A stretch of 14,318 nucleotides of DNA, taken from positions 1-14,318 of the forward strand of contig JABFSV010000118.1 of NCBI GenBank assembly GCA_013140405.1, read 5' to 3'. The notes below the pieces were generated by a model. It was not told where the DNA came from, did no database searches, and saw only the letters and a program-made list of their open reading frames with translations. The stretch comes from Methyloglobulus sp. (GTDB taxonomy: Bacteria; Pseudomonadota; Gammaproteobacteria; Methylococcales; Methylomonadaceae). Shown here piece after piece: positions 1 to 6,403 of the stretch (within the stretch, counting starts at the first letter, position 1; every line of letters starts with the position of its first letter). Both the position numbers and the translations under genes were made by a program.

Positions 1-248
1 GTGATTTGATTTCCGAGCGTACTAAAGCGGGTTTAGCTTCTGCCCGTGCCCGTGGCAGAAAAGGCGGCGCACCGTTTAAAATGACCCCACCTAAATTGCG
101 GCTGGCAATGGCCTCTATGGGCAAACCAGAAACCAACATTGGCGATTTATGTAAGGAACTTGAAATCACACGGCAAACTCTCTACCGCCATGTCGCCCCC
201 GACGGATCGTTGCGAGAGGACGGAGAGAAGTTACTGAAAAACACCTAA
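1..248 (+). CDS. Serine recombinase (resolvase/invertase), C-terminal part only
   Basis: The reading frame is open from the window edge and ends at 248, so this is the C-terminal 80 or so residues of a gene that begins upstream. The visible part starts with a helix of the type LISERTKAGLASARARG, followed by GRKGG, which in the resolvase/invertase family is the end of the catalytic domain and the linker. A C-terminal helix-turn-helix follows (about IGDLCKELEITRQTLYRHV). The family cuts and rejoins DNA through a catalytic serine in the N-terminal domain, which lies outside the window. It is not the resolvase of the transposon further right: that protein is 208 aa, complete and different in sequence. 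It may mark another mobile element or an invertible segment to the left. It converges on metE with only 21 bp between the stops. Confidence 0.85.
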   Translation, partial: DLISERTKAGLASARARGRKGGAPFKMTPPKLRLAMASMGKPETNIGDLCKELEITRQTLYRHVAPDGSLREDGEKLLKNT

Positions 249-269
249 CCTTGTTTATGGATTTTGAAG

Positions 270-2537
270 TTACCCTGCTGCCGATCTTAAAGCCTTGGCG
301 GCCTCGGTCATATTGGCCAATGAAATTCTGACATCCTGCCACTGCCGCGTTTTTAAGCCGCAATCGGGATTGACCCATAAATGGTCAGAGTCGATTCTTT
401 CCCCCGCTTTTTTCAGCAATGCGATCATGTCGTCAGTGGTCGGCACATTCGGGCTATGGATGTCGTAGACACCGGGCCCAATTTCGTTTGGGTAGTTAAA
501 ATCGATAAAGGCATACAATAGTTCCATATTAGAACGCGAGGTTTCGATGGTAATCACATCGGCATCCATGTCGGCGATGGACGTTATGATGTCGTTGAAC
601 TCCGAATAGCACATGTGCGTGTGAATCTGGGTGCTGTCGTTTACCCCGCTGGAACAAATCCGGAAAGCCCGCACCGCCCAATCCAGGTAAGTCTGCCAGC
701 GCGATTGCCGTGGCGGCAAGCCTTCCCTGAACGCGGCTTCGTCAATTTGGATAATCGGGATGCCGGCACGTTCCAGATCGTTGACTTCTTCACGTATCGC
801 CAGGGCCAATTGATAAGCGGTGGTTGAGCGTGGCTGGTCGTCGCGGACAAATGACCAGTTCAGGATCGTGACCGGCCCGGTCAACATGCCTTTCATGGGC
901 TTGTCGGTCAGCGATTGGGCATATTGGCTCCAGCCCACGGTCATCGGCTTGGGGCGGCTCACATCACCGTAGATGATCGGCGGTTTGACACAGCGGGAAC
1001 CGTAAGATTGCACCCAGCCGTTGGCGGTGAATAGAAAGCCGTCCAATTGCTCGCCAAAATATTCCACCATGTCGTTGCGCTCCGCTTCACCATGCACCAA
1101 CACATCCAGCCCCAACTTTTCCTGTTCCCTTACACAGAATTCAATGGTGTGTTCCATGTGTTTGATATAGTCAGTCTCACTGATTAAGCCGCGTTTGAAG
1201 TCGGCGCGCGCTTTACGGATTTCCGGTGTTTGCGGGAATGAACCGATGGTCGTGGTCGGATAGCTGGGTAATTTCAGTTTAGCGCGTTGTTGTTCACGCC
1301 GCACCGGAAAAGGATTCTGGCGTTGGGTCAACGAGCTGTCGATTTTTGCGAGTTCAGCTTGCACGGCTGGATTATGAATTAAGGTGGATTCCCGGCGGGA
1401 ACGGATGGCGTTTGCTGATACGATTAAATCCGGCTCGGCCGCCGCCGGTTCTTCAATTGCCAAACGTAAGACTTCCAACTCGGTCAGTTTTTGCCGTGCG
1501 AACGCCAACCAGGGTTTGATGGTTGGGTCTAAAGCGGTTTCGTGTTCCAGGTCGATGGGTACATGCAACAGGGAGCAGGAAGGCGCTAGCCAAAGTTCGC
1601 CTTTAAAACGTTCCCGAGCGTCTGCGATGGCGCTGAGCGCAGCGTTTAAATCGGTGCGCCAGATATTGCGTCCGTCGATCAATCCCAATGACAGCACTTT
1701 ATGGTTGACGAAGTTATCCAACACCGCCGTCAATTGTTCCGGTGCCCTGACCAGATCGATATGGAGTCCTGCAACTGGCAACTTACAAGCGAATGAGGCC
1801 TGTTCGCCCAACTCACCAAAATAAGTCGCAAGTAACATCTTAACAGGCGAACTTTGCAAGCGGTTATAAACAGACTCAAATGCATTTCTCCAGGTGTTGG
1901 GCAAATCCAGAACCAGGATCGGTTCATCGATTTGTACCCATTCCACGCCTTGGTCTGCCAAGCGGTGCAGGATTTCGCCATAAATCGGTAATAAACGATC
2001 CACTAAATCAAGTTTGTTAAAGTCGCTGGTTGTTTTCGCCAGCCACAACCAGGTCAAAGGCCCCAGCAAAACCGGTTTCGGCTGATAGCCCATGGCTTGC
2101 AGTTCGCGGGTTTCATCGAACAGTTTTGTGCTGGACAACACAAATTGCTGATCCGCTGTCACTTCTGGCACCAGATAATGGTAATTGGTATCAAACCACT
2201 TCGTCATTTCACAGGCACGAAAGGGCACGCCATCGGTTGACTGGCCGCGAGCCATCCTGAAATAAGTATCAAAGCCAGTTGATGATCCGAACCGTTCGGG
2301 GATAACACCGAGCATGACGCTGGTATCCAATACATGGTCATAGTAAGAAAAGTCTCCAACCGGAATCAAATCCAGGCCGCTGCTGGCTTGCAACCGCCAA
2401 TGCCGTTGGCGGAGTTCGGCGGCAATTCTCCCTAATTCGTCCTGAGTGATTTCACCACGCCAATAGCGTTCCAGGGCAAATTTCAGTTCGCGGTGTTCGC
2501 CCAGGCGAGGAAACCCCAGGTTGTGGATTTTAATCAT
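270..2537 (-). CDS. metE: Cobalamin-independent methionine synthase MetE
   Basis: This cytoplasmic enzyme (5-methyltetrahydropteroyltriglutamate-homocysteine methyltransferase) moves a methyl group from polyglutamylated methyltetrahydrofolate to homocysteine to make methionine, without vitamin B12. The protein is 755 aa, the normal full length, with two TIM-barrel halves. The second half starts near the motif [17 protein letters not shown]. The four zinc ligands are all present, and computing codon positions gives H641, C643, E665 and C726, the same numbers as in E. coli MetE. The ATG at 2537 has a GGAG about ten bases upstream. No riboswitch-like leader is seen. Control is probably through the divergent metR and the boxes between the two genes. 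The gene looks intact and ordinary. Confidence 0.98.
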   Translation of the reverse strand: MIKIHNLGFPRLGEHRELKFALERYWRGEITQDELGRIAAELRQRHWRLQASSGLDLIPVGDFSYYDHVLDTSVMLGVIPERFGSSTGFDTYFRMARGQSTDGVPFRACEMTKWFDTNYHYLVPEVTADQQFVLSSTKLFDETRELQAMGYQPKPVLLGPLTWLWLAKTTSDFNKLDLVDRLLPIYGEILHRLADQGVEWVQIDEPILVLDLPNTWRNAFESVYNRLQSSPVKMLLATYFGELGEQASFACKLPVAGLHIDLVRAPEQLTAVLDNFVNHKVLSLGLIDGRNIWRTDLNAALSAIADARERFKGELWLAPSCSLLHVPIDLEHETALDPTIKPWLAFARQKLTELEVLRLAIEEPAAAEPDLIVSANAIRSRRESTLIHNPAVQAELAKIDSSLTQRQNPFPVRREQQRAKLKLPSYPTTTIGSFPQTPEIRKARADFKRGLISETDYIKHMEHTIEFCVREQEKLGLDVLVHGEAERNDMVEYFGEQLDGFLFTANGWVQSYGSRCVKPPIIYGDVSRPKPMTVGWSQYAQSLTDKPMKGMLTGPVTILNWSFVRDDQPRSTTAYQLALAIREEVNDLERAGIPIIQIDEAAFREGLPPRQSRWQTYLDWAVRAFRICSSGVNDSTQIHTHMCYSEFNDIITSIADMDADVITIETSRSNMELLYAFIDFNYPNEIGPGVYDIHSPNVPTTDDMIALLKKAGERIDSDHLWVNPDCGLKTRQWQDVRISLANMTEAAKALRSAAG

Positions 2538-2573
2538 TTACTACAGCTCCATTAGGTTAAAAATGAAAGCGGC

Positions 2574-2637
2574 ATTGTAGGGCTTGTTATTTGTGAGGAA
2601 TATTGATAGTTTCTCACTATTTCATGAGGAATATTCA
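2574..2637. promoter_or_regulatory. metE-metR divergent control region with two MetR-like boxes
   Basis: Two near-identical 13-mers, TGAGGAATATTGA (2594-2606) and TGAGGAATATTCA (2625-2637), fit the MetR consensus TGAA-N5-TTCA at 6 and 7 of 8 positions. Their centres are 31 bp apart, about three helical turns. On the minus strand a TACAAT (2574-2579) could be the metE -10, which would put the first box over the -35 region. This is the usual layout for activation by a LysR-type protein with homocysteine as co-inducer. The second box ends five bases before the metR start codon and contains its only GAGG, so MetR bound there should also block its own expression. Box identity is by eye. Confidence 0.65.
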
Positions 2638-2642
2638 TCAAT

Positions 2643-3524
2643 ATGGAACTCATCCATTTTCGTATCCTGTTGGCGCTTAAACAATACGGCACATTGAATG
2701 CCGCTTCTGAGACGCTGCACTTAACGCAATCGGCCTTATCGCATCAGATGAAAAACCTGGAACACCGTCTAGGAATCGTGCTGTGGCGCAAGCAAGGACG
2801 TAACTTGGTGTTGACGCAGGCGGGACACTATTTGTCTGATGTCGCCGAATCGGTGATTGCCACGGTTAATTCCGCCGAGCAGCACCTTACCCTGTTGGCG
2901 GCAGGCAAAACCGGGAAGCTGACTATCGGTATCGACTGCCATGCCTGCTATGAATGGTTCCGCACGATACTCCAGCCCTACCTGCAAGCCTGGCCGGAGT
3001 TGGCTATCGAAGTGACATCCCGCTACCGGTTTAATTCGTTTGAAGCGATTCAGCAATACAAGCTGGATGCGGTATTGACTTCAGACCCCACGTTTAATGG
3101 TGTGCTGCATTACCAGCCGCTGTTTGATTTTGAATTGGTGTTAATTGTCGCCAGAGAGCATCGCCTCGCCGGACTTCAAGTGATTGAACCCGACGACTTG
3201 CAACAAGAGACGATCTTGACTTACCCGGTCGAGCGGGAGCGCCTGGATATGTTCAGGAAAATCCTGCAACCCGCTGGGGTTGAACCGCTCGACCATATCA
3301 CCGTAGAAGAAACCGACATTATGTTGCTGTTGGCTGCGAGTGGGCGCGGCGTTTGCCTGCTGCCTGAATGGTTATTGGCCGATAAGGTCAAAAATCCGGA
3401 TGTGGTTAGCTTAAGGTTTAAAAACCTGCCGCTAACCAAAACTATGTATCTGGCGACACGGCATGAAGACGTGGAACTGGACTATATTCAATGGCTGATT
3501 GGGCATGCGCAGTCCAGGGTATAA
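2643..3524 (+). CDS. metR: LysR-family regulator of methionine synthesis, MetR
   Basis: LysR-type transcription factor of 293 aa, the normal length. Residues 1-60 form the winged helix-turn-helix (helices around LNAASETLHLTQSALSHQMKNLE), and a periplasmic-binding-protein-like effector domain occupies about 90-290. In enteric bacteria MetR binds homocysteine and activates metE. The assignment rests on the divergent position next to metE, the LysR fold, the N-terminal sequence typical of MetR and the matching boxes between the genes. The ATG at 2643 is preceded by GAGG (2627-2630), with a somewhat long spacing of 12 bases. This Shine-Dalgarno lies inside a MetR-like box, which suggests self-repression. 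No truncation is seen. Confidence 0.93.
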   Translation: MELIHFRILLALKQYGTLNAASETLHLTQSALSHQMKNLEHRLGIVLWRKQGRNLVLTQAGHYLSDVAESVIATVNSAEQHLTLLAAGKTGKLTIGIDCHACYEWFRTILQPYLQAWPELAIEVTSRYRFNSFEAIQQYKLDAVLTSDPTFNGVLHYQPLFDFELVLIVAREHRLAGLQVIEPDDLQQETILTYPVERERLDMFRKILQPAGVEPLDHITVEETDIMLLLAASGRGVCLLPEWLLADKVKNPDVVSLRFKNLPLTKTMYLATRHEDVELDYIQWLIGHAQSRV

Positions 3525-3542
3525 TTCTATCGTGATTGAAAT

Positions 3543-3565
3543 ATTTATTTATCGGGCAAATAAAT
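3543..3565. repeat. AT-rich perfect hairpin after metR
   Basis: ATTTATTT (3543-3550) and AAATAAAT (3558-3565) form an 8-bp perfect stem with a 7-base loop, 18 bases after the metR stop. The stem is all A-T and no T-tract follows, so it is a poor terminator. It could be a weak 3' end or an operator for the cupin gene. The function is unknown. Confidence 0.4.
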
Positions 3566-3625
3566 GAGGCAATGTTTTATGTCATTTGGTGTGTCTATAT
3601 TAGTTAGGGCTATCAGGAGAGTTGC

Positions 3626-4105
3626 GTGAGCGAATCACAAAAACCCATAGCAGTCATGGCTTCCACTGCACCACTAAGAACCAAGCCGACAAACTATCCG
3701 GAGCCGTTTGCACCCATGATGGCGGGTCGTAAAAAAAGGCCGCTCGGAGATCTTTTTGGGCTTTCAAACTTCGGGGTAAATCTAACGCAACTTTTACCCG
3801 GTGCTGCTTCAGCTTTACGTCATGCTCATTCCAAGCAAGATGAGTTCATCTACATTTTGTACGGGCATCCTGTACTGCTTACCGATGCCGGAGAAACACA
3901 ACTCTCTCCCGGCATGTGCGCGGGATTCAAAGCGGGTACGGGAAACGCGCACCAGTTGGTTAATCGCACCAGTGAAGAAGTGCATTACCTTGAGATTGGT
4001 GACCGTAGCGCAGGAGATTCCGCGCATTACCCAGACGATGACATAAAGGCGCTTATCGTCGAGGGCAAATGGCAGTTTGAACACAAAGACGGATCGCCCT
4101 ATTAA
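3626..4105 (+). CDS. Small single-domain cupin protein
   Basis: A 159-aa protein with one cupin beta-barrel. The first cupin motif is seen as H66, H68 and E73 (RHAHSKQDEFIYIL) and the second as H109 (TGNAHQLVNR), so all four usual metal ligands are present. No signal peptide or membrane segment is visible, so it should be cytoplasmic. The start is GTG at 3626, preceded by AGGAGA at a good distance. Cupins of this size include metal-dependent isomerases, dioxygenases and sugar-binding proteins, and the sequence does not decide between them. The next gene downstream, the barrel gene split by the transposon, begins 63 bp on in the same direction and may have shared its transcript. The C-terminal 25 residues are rich in acidic and aromatic residues. 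Confidence 0.88.
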   Translation: MSESQKPIAVMASTAPLRTKPTNYPEPFAPMMAGRKKRPLGDLFGLSNFGVNLTQLLPGAASALRHAHSKQDEFIYILYGHPVLLTDAGETQLSPGMCAGFKAGTGNAHQLVNRTSEEVHYLEIGDRSAGDSAHYPDDDIKALIVEGKWQFEHKDGSPY

Positions 4106-4168
4106 AATCCGCACCCACCCGCAGACAACACGGTCTTTGCGCAATTAGGTACTCAACAAGGAATCTAC

Positions 4169-4237
4169 ATGCAACACGTTTTAATTATTCATGAGGTCGA
4201 GGATTATCCAGCATGGAAGGCTGTTTTTGACCAAGCA
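4169..4237 (+). pseudogene. Alpha-beta barrel (ABM-like) gene, 5' fragment, cut by the transposon
   Basis: The ATG at 4169 has AAGGA six bases upstream. The frame encodes 23 native residues (start MQHVLIIHEVEDYPAWK) before the transposon end. It then reads three foreign codons and stops at 4247-4249. Joined to the fragment at 14199, without the element and one copy of the duplication, the frame reads ...VFDQA-AGIRKHAGE... with no break. The combined protein resembles small ferredoxin-like dimeric alpha-beta barrels, often annotated as antibiotic biosynthesis monooxygenase or cyclase. It is very likely inactive in this strain. Its role before the insertion is unknown. It lies just after the cupin gene. 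Confidence 0.85.
4233..4237. repeat. Target-site duplication AAGCA, left copy
   Basis: AAGCA directly before the left GGGGTC end. The same five bases follow the right end at 14194-14198. Five-base duplications are the rule for Tn3-family transposition. Removing one copy with the element restores the reading frame of the host gene. Confidence 0.95.
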
Positions 4238-4366
4238 GGGGTCTTTTGACCAAAAGCACGGTTTGTACCCAGCTACCCCTGTAAGCCTTGCTATCCGTGG
4301 CTTGCAGCCGAAATATCGTTTCTGAAATCGGCAAGGAATTTTTCAATAACCTATTGAATATTAATG
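4238..4366 (+). repeat. Left terminal inverted repeat, extended to 129 bp
   Basis: It matches the reverse complement of 14065-14193 without gaps. The outer 46 bp are identical, and there are eight mismatches over 129 bp (4284, 4304, 4319, 4322, 4338, 4345, 4353, 4357). The usual Tn3-family repeat is about 38 bp. The extra length arises because the right copy includes the 3' end of the transposase gene, and the left end carries a decayed copy of that same end. The terminal part also contains a short palindrome, CTTTTGACCAAAAG. Confidence 0.95.
4291..4366 (-). pseudogene. Vestige of a second transposase 3' end inside the left terminus
   Basis: Read on the minus strand, this stretch encodes the last 25 or so residues of a tnpA relative and ends at the same TAG stop position as the intact gene. 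One codon is a nonsense change (GAG to TAG at 4351-4353), and four others differ in amino acid. It is not expressed as a protein. It shows that the left terminus derives from a tnpA-bearing right end, for example from a second related transposon or an inverted end duplication, rather than from a simple short repeat. Confidence 0.75.
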
Positions 4367-4382
4367 GTATTCAATAGGTTAT
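4346..4382. repeat. 15-bp perfect inverted repeat at the inner edge of the left terminus
   Basis: ATAACCTATTGAATA (4346-4360) and TATTCAATAGGTTAT (4368-4382) pair perfectly around a 7-base spacer. The left arm is part of the transposase vestige and the right arm lies just beyond it, so the structure could be a fold-back duplication or a binding site. The remaining 280 bases up to 4663 are AT-rich and show no convincing gene, terminator or RNA. Confidence 0.7.
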
Positions 4383-4663
4383 AAAATTAATACAGATAGG
4401 TGGAAAAGCCCACACTAAACTTTCTTAAGAGGATGTGCGCTGGTTTAGTTTAACCTACGCTTCGTTTAACACGACAGAATCCTCATTTCCCGACTTCGCC
4501 TTATAAGGTTGTGAGTCCAAACCCGCTAAACTTACACAATCCCAGTTAAATCAATGTATTAACCTACAAACATCGGTTTGGACGCACATTCACTGCCAAT
4601 AGAAAAGTACCGTGTACGTTTCTTGTCTATTGAATGAGCAAATAACAAGACAAATTTCCTTCC

Positions 4664-5206
4664 TTATCGTTGTTTAGAAGGCGGAGGCGGCGAATATCGG
4701 TTATCAAGGGTTTTATCAATTTTGACAGTAAGATCTTCGACAGTTTTGACCGTTAGTTTTTCATTTGGCCCTTTTGCCTCAGAAATATAGTCGCCTATCA
4801 ATTTGGCATCGCTGACCCTAACTAAATGCCCCATCAGGTAGGCAAACAAAAAGCTGGGTTTATGAAGCCGTCCAACCAGGACATAGTCTGCCCCAAACCC
4901 CTTGCCTAAATTGGCAGCAACATCATGATGGTCAAATAAATAGCCAACGCCGCTATCAGCAAACTTCTGGCTCTTTGGGTCAATATTAATAATCACATAA
5001 TCCGCTTTCTTGAGTTCCGCTTCCAACAGCGGTTTTATAGATGCTGTCCGTTTAATTTCAGCAGGTACTCTTGGAGCCAATGTTAAATCTTTAAGCTCAA
5101 AGTCAAGAATGGCAATCCTGGTTTCTGCAAATCCGCTCATGCTCACAAGACACAATATGATTGAGCTGAATACGTGGCGCATCCCCCTGTTTTTTTTGAT
5201 ATTCAT
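4664..5206 (-). CDS. Exported small protein, DUF2380/DUF3280-like
   Basis: A protein of 180 aa with the start placed at 5206. That ATG has a strong CAGGGGGCTT just upstream and gives a clean signal peptide (MNIKKNRGMRHVFSS, a hydrophobic stretch, then SGFA), while the longer frame up to 5278 would bury the signal 24 residues inside. After the signal comes RIAILDFELKD, then a region with GFGADYVLVGRLHKPS and a segment rich in V, K and D, resembling DUF2380/DUF3280 proteins of unknown function, whose fold recalls TolB-type N-terminal and curli-assembly-type nucleotide-free domains. There is no lipobox cysteine. The C-terminus ends in a proline run (PPPPSKQR). It lies 139 bp after the regulator gene on the same strand and may share its transcript. 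The role is unknown, and the family name is from memory. Confidence 0.7.
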   Translation of the reverse strand: MNIKKNRGMRHVFSSIILCLVSMSGFAETRIAILDFELKDLTLAPRVPAEIKRTASIKPLLEAELKKADYVIINIDPKSQKFADSGVGYLFDHHDVAANLGKGFGADYVLVGRLHKPSFLFAYLMGHLVRVSDAKLIGDYISEAKGPNEKLTVKTVEDLTVKIDKTLDNRYSPPPPSKQR

Positions 5207-5345
5207 AAGCCCCCTGTCATATAGTTTTTCCATAGTATACTTTTCTCTTATAAACTCAAGAGCTTTGGTCGATGCCATGTTTTTTTGAATTATTTACGGG
5301 TTAGCGCTTAATTCGCATTTTAGATTACTGAAAATCATCGATTGT

Positions 5346-6080
5346 CTATGTTCCGCTTCCAAGAATTTCAACAGTAGCTTCGCTAGGCTTTTTTACCCTA
5401 AAGTTACAGGCGCAATCTCCTTTCGCCATGCAGGTCAACAACTCCACCTCTTGATCTAGCAACGTAGACATCAGCGCTAAATCGAACTGACAAATTTCGT
5501 TGTGTTTTTGGGCAAGATCATGGTAAACGCAGTTATGCGCCCTTATTTTAAAGTGTTTGGAAGCCCCTGAATATTGGGTGTTAACCTCGTAGCCCAATTC
5601 CGTCATGATTTGGGTGAGTTCTTCAATCCGTTTCTCAATGGGTTTGCCTATAAAACGTCCTTTAAGCCCATCCGCCACGGTTACCCCAAGCTTATGCATA
5701 TAGGCGTTGAACCGTTCGGAACCTAATTCATCCTGCAAATTACCCAGCATCACTTCAGAAAACCAAGCGTACTGCTTGGGAAAATAGTTAATGCCTTTGC
5801 GGGTGATTCCGTAATTTGTAACCGGGCGTCCACTGGTCTTATTCAACGACTTTTTTTGAATGTACCCCTGATTTTCTAAGGCTGAGAAATGTTGCATAAC
5901 ACCAGCCCTGGAAATCCCTACTGAATTGATGATTTCGTCGATAGTGAGTCCGGTTTGGTTTTCTAAGAACAGCTTGAGTATTTCACGCTGTCGCGTACTA
6001 ATGATGTCGGCCATGATTTTACAACAAAAGTTTAATTGCTCATCAAAATAACATAAAAGGCGCTGGTTCAATAATTTCAT
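5346..6080 (-). CDS. Winged-helix regulator with a C-terminal cysteine cluster, SufR-like
   Basis: A 244-aa transcription factor. Residues 25-95 form a winged helix (REILKLFLENQTG, LTIDEIINSVGISRAGVMQH, wing near KTSGRPVTNYGITRKG). The C-terminal part carries C184, C197, C217, C223 and C225, that is C-x12-C-x19-C-x5-C-x-C. The C-x12-C pair followed by further cysteines and the surrounding HNEIC and CACNFRV resemble SufR, an Fe-S cluster-sensing repressor, but the second spacing differs from cyanobacterial SufR as I recall it. It therefore probably senses Fe-S status, redox, NO or a metal. The start is uncertain: ATG at 6080, or ATG at 6014 (MADIIS), which fits the family better. Neither has a good Shine-Dalgarno. 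It diverges from the oxidase operon, so it is the obvious candidate regulator. No suf or isc genes are nearby. Confidence 0.8.
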   Translation of the reverse strand: MKLLNQRLLCYFDEQLNFCCKIMADIISTRQREILKLFLENQTGLTIDEIINSVGISRAGVMQHFSALENQGYIQKKSLNKTSGRPVTNYGITRKGINYFPKQYAWFSEVMLGNLQDELGSERFNAYMHKLGVTVADGLKGRFIGKPIEKRIEELTQIMTELGYEVNTQYSGASKHFKIRAHNCVYHDLAQKHNEICQFDLALMSTLLDQEVELLTCMAKGDCACNFRVKKPSEATVEILGSGT

Positions 6081-6158
6081 TAATATTACTTTATAAATAT
6101 ATATATTGAATAAGTATATTTAATGTTGTAACCTATCACTTACTGGCGGTTTCTGCAT

Positions 6159-6187
6159 GATAAAACCTTTATCCGACTGTGATAAAG
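6159..6187. promoter_or_regulatory. Operator candidate: three alternating GATAAA(G) half-sites
   Basis: GATAAA (6159-6164), CTTTATC (6167-6173) and GATAAAG (6181-6187) form two overlapping perfect inverted repeats: GATAAA-ACC-TTTATC, and CTTTATC with GATAAAG around a 7-base spacer. The position between the cysteine-containing regulator and the oxidase operon suggests its binding site. Alternatively it is a 7-bp hairpin in the leader. Confidence 0.5.
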
Positions 6188-6274
6188 AACTCATCGGTTC
6201 CCCCTCAGGAAAGCAGGAGTCGCCAGTACCCTGTTTATCAATATCAAGCAGGGACAATGACCGGAGGTAAACGC

Positions 6275-6316
6275 ATGTCGGTTAGGCAATGGAAGAAAAG
6301 TGATGTTCGCCATTAG
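6275..6316 (+). CDS. Possible 13-codon leader peptide
   Basis: ATG at 6275 with GGAGGT (6263-6268) six bases upstream, the best Shine-Dalgarno in this region. It encodes MSVRQWKKSDVRH and stops at 6314-6316. An in-frame ATG at 6257 would add six residues. The peptide is basic, with no recognisable family. It sits inside predicted hairpins of the oxidase leader, so translation here could affect folding of the downstream mRNA. It may equally be a chance ORF or the stub of a lost gene. Confidence 0.3.
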   Translation: MSVRQWKKSDVRH

Positions 6317-6403
6317 TCAACCGGCAAGCCAAAAAAAAGGATGGCAGAAAGGACTGCCGCTAAGGAGCTTCGGTAACTATTGCTTATTTAGAGAGGAATG
6401 AAG

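Larger units (their letters stand above)
6081..6403. promoter_or_regulatory. Divergent control region and possible structured leader of the oxidase operon
   Basis: These 320 bases hold no ordinary gene. Near the regulator the sequence is very AT-rich (6085-6125), with an imperfect dyad. Next come alternating GATAAA/TTTATC half-sites (6159-6187). Further right are four possible hairpins in a row: CCCTGTTT/AAGCAGGG (6229-6253), TGACCGG/TCGGTTA (6258-6284), AATGG/CCATT (6288-6314) and GGCAG/CTGCC (6343-6358). A 13-codon ORF overlaps the second and third. If transcription starts near 6190, the oxidase mRNA would have a leader of about 200 bases. I could not fit it to a known riboswitch class. Confidence 0.5.

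Noticed and set aside
1384..1824. 146-aa open frame on the plus strand opposite metE
   Set aside because: Antisense shadow of the well-supported metE coding frame, with no ribosome site or family resemblance.
3564..3629. 21-codon frame ending in overlap with the cupin GTG start, possible coupled leader peptide
   Set aside because: It has no ribosome site and starts inside an AT hairpin; the cupin gene has its own good AGGAGA, so the overlap is probably chance.
4615..4652. Terminator for the DUF2380-like gene (TTGTCT ... AGACAA)
   Set aside because: The stem is only 6 bp with a long AT-rich loop and no proper T-run on the minus strand; too weak to list as a feature.
4383..4663. Integron attC-like or gene content in the 280 bases inside the left end
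   Set aside because: Pairs such as GTTTAAC and GTTAAAC occur, but no complete attC structure, integrase or ORF is present.
6221..6345. Cyclic di-GMP, cobalamin or other known riboswitch in the oxidase leader
   Set aside because: Short stretches such as CAGGGACAA look similar, but the conserved cores do not line up in order, so no class is claimed.
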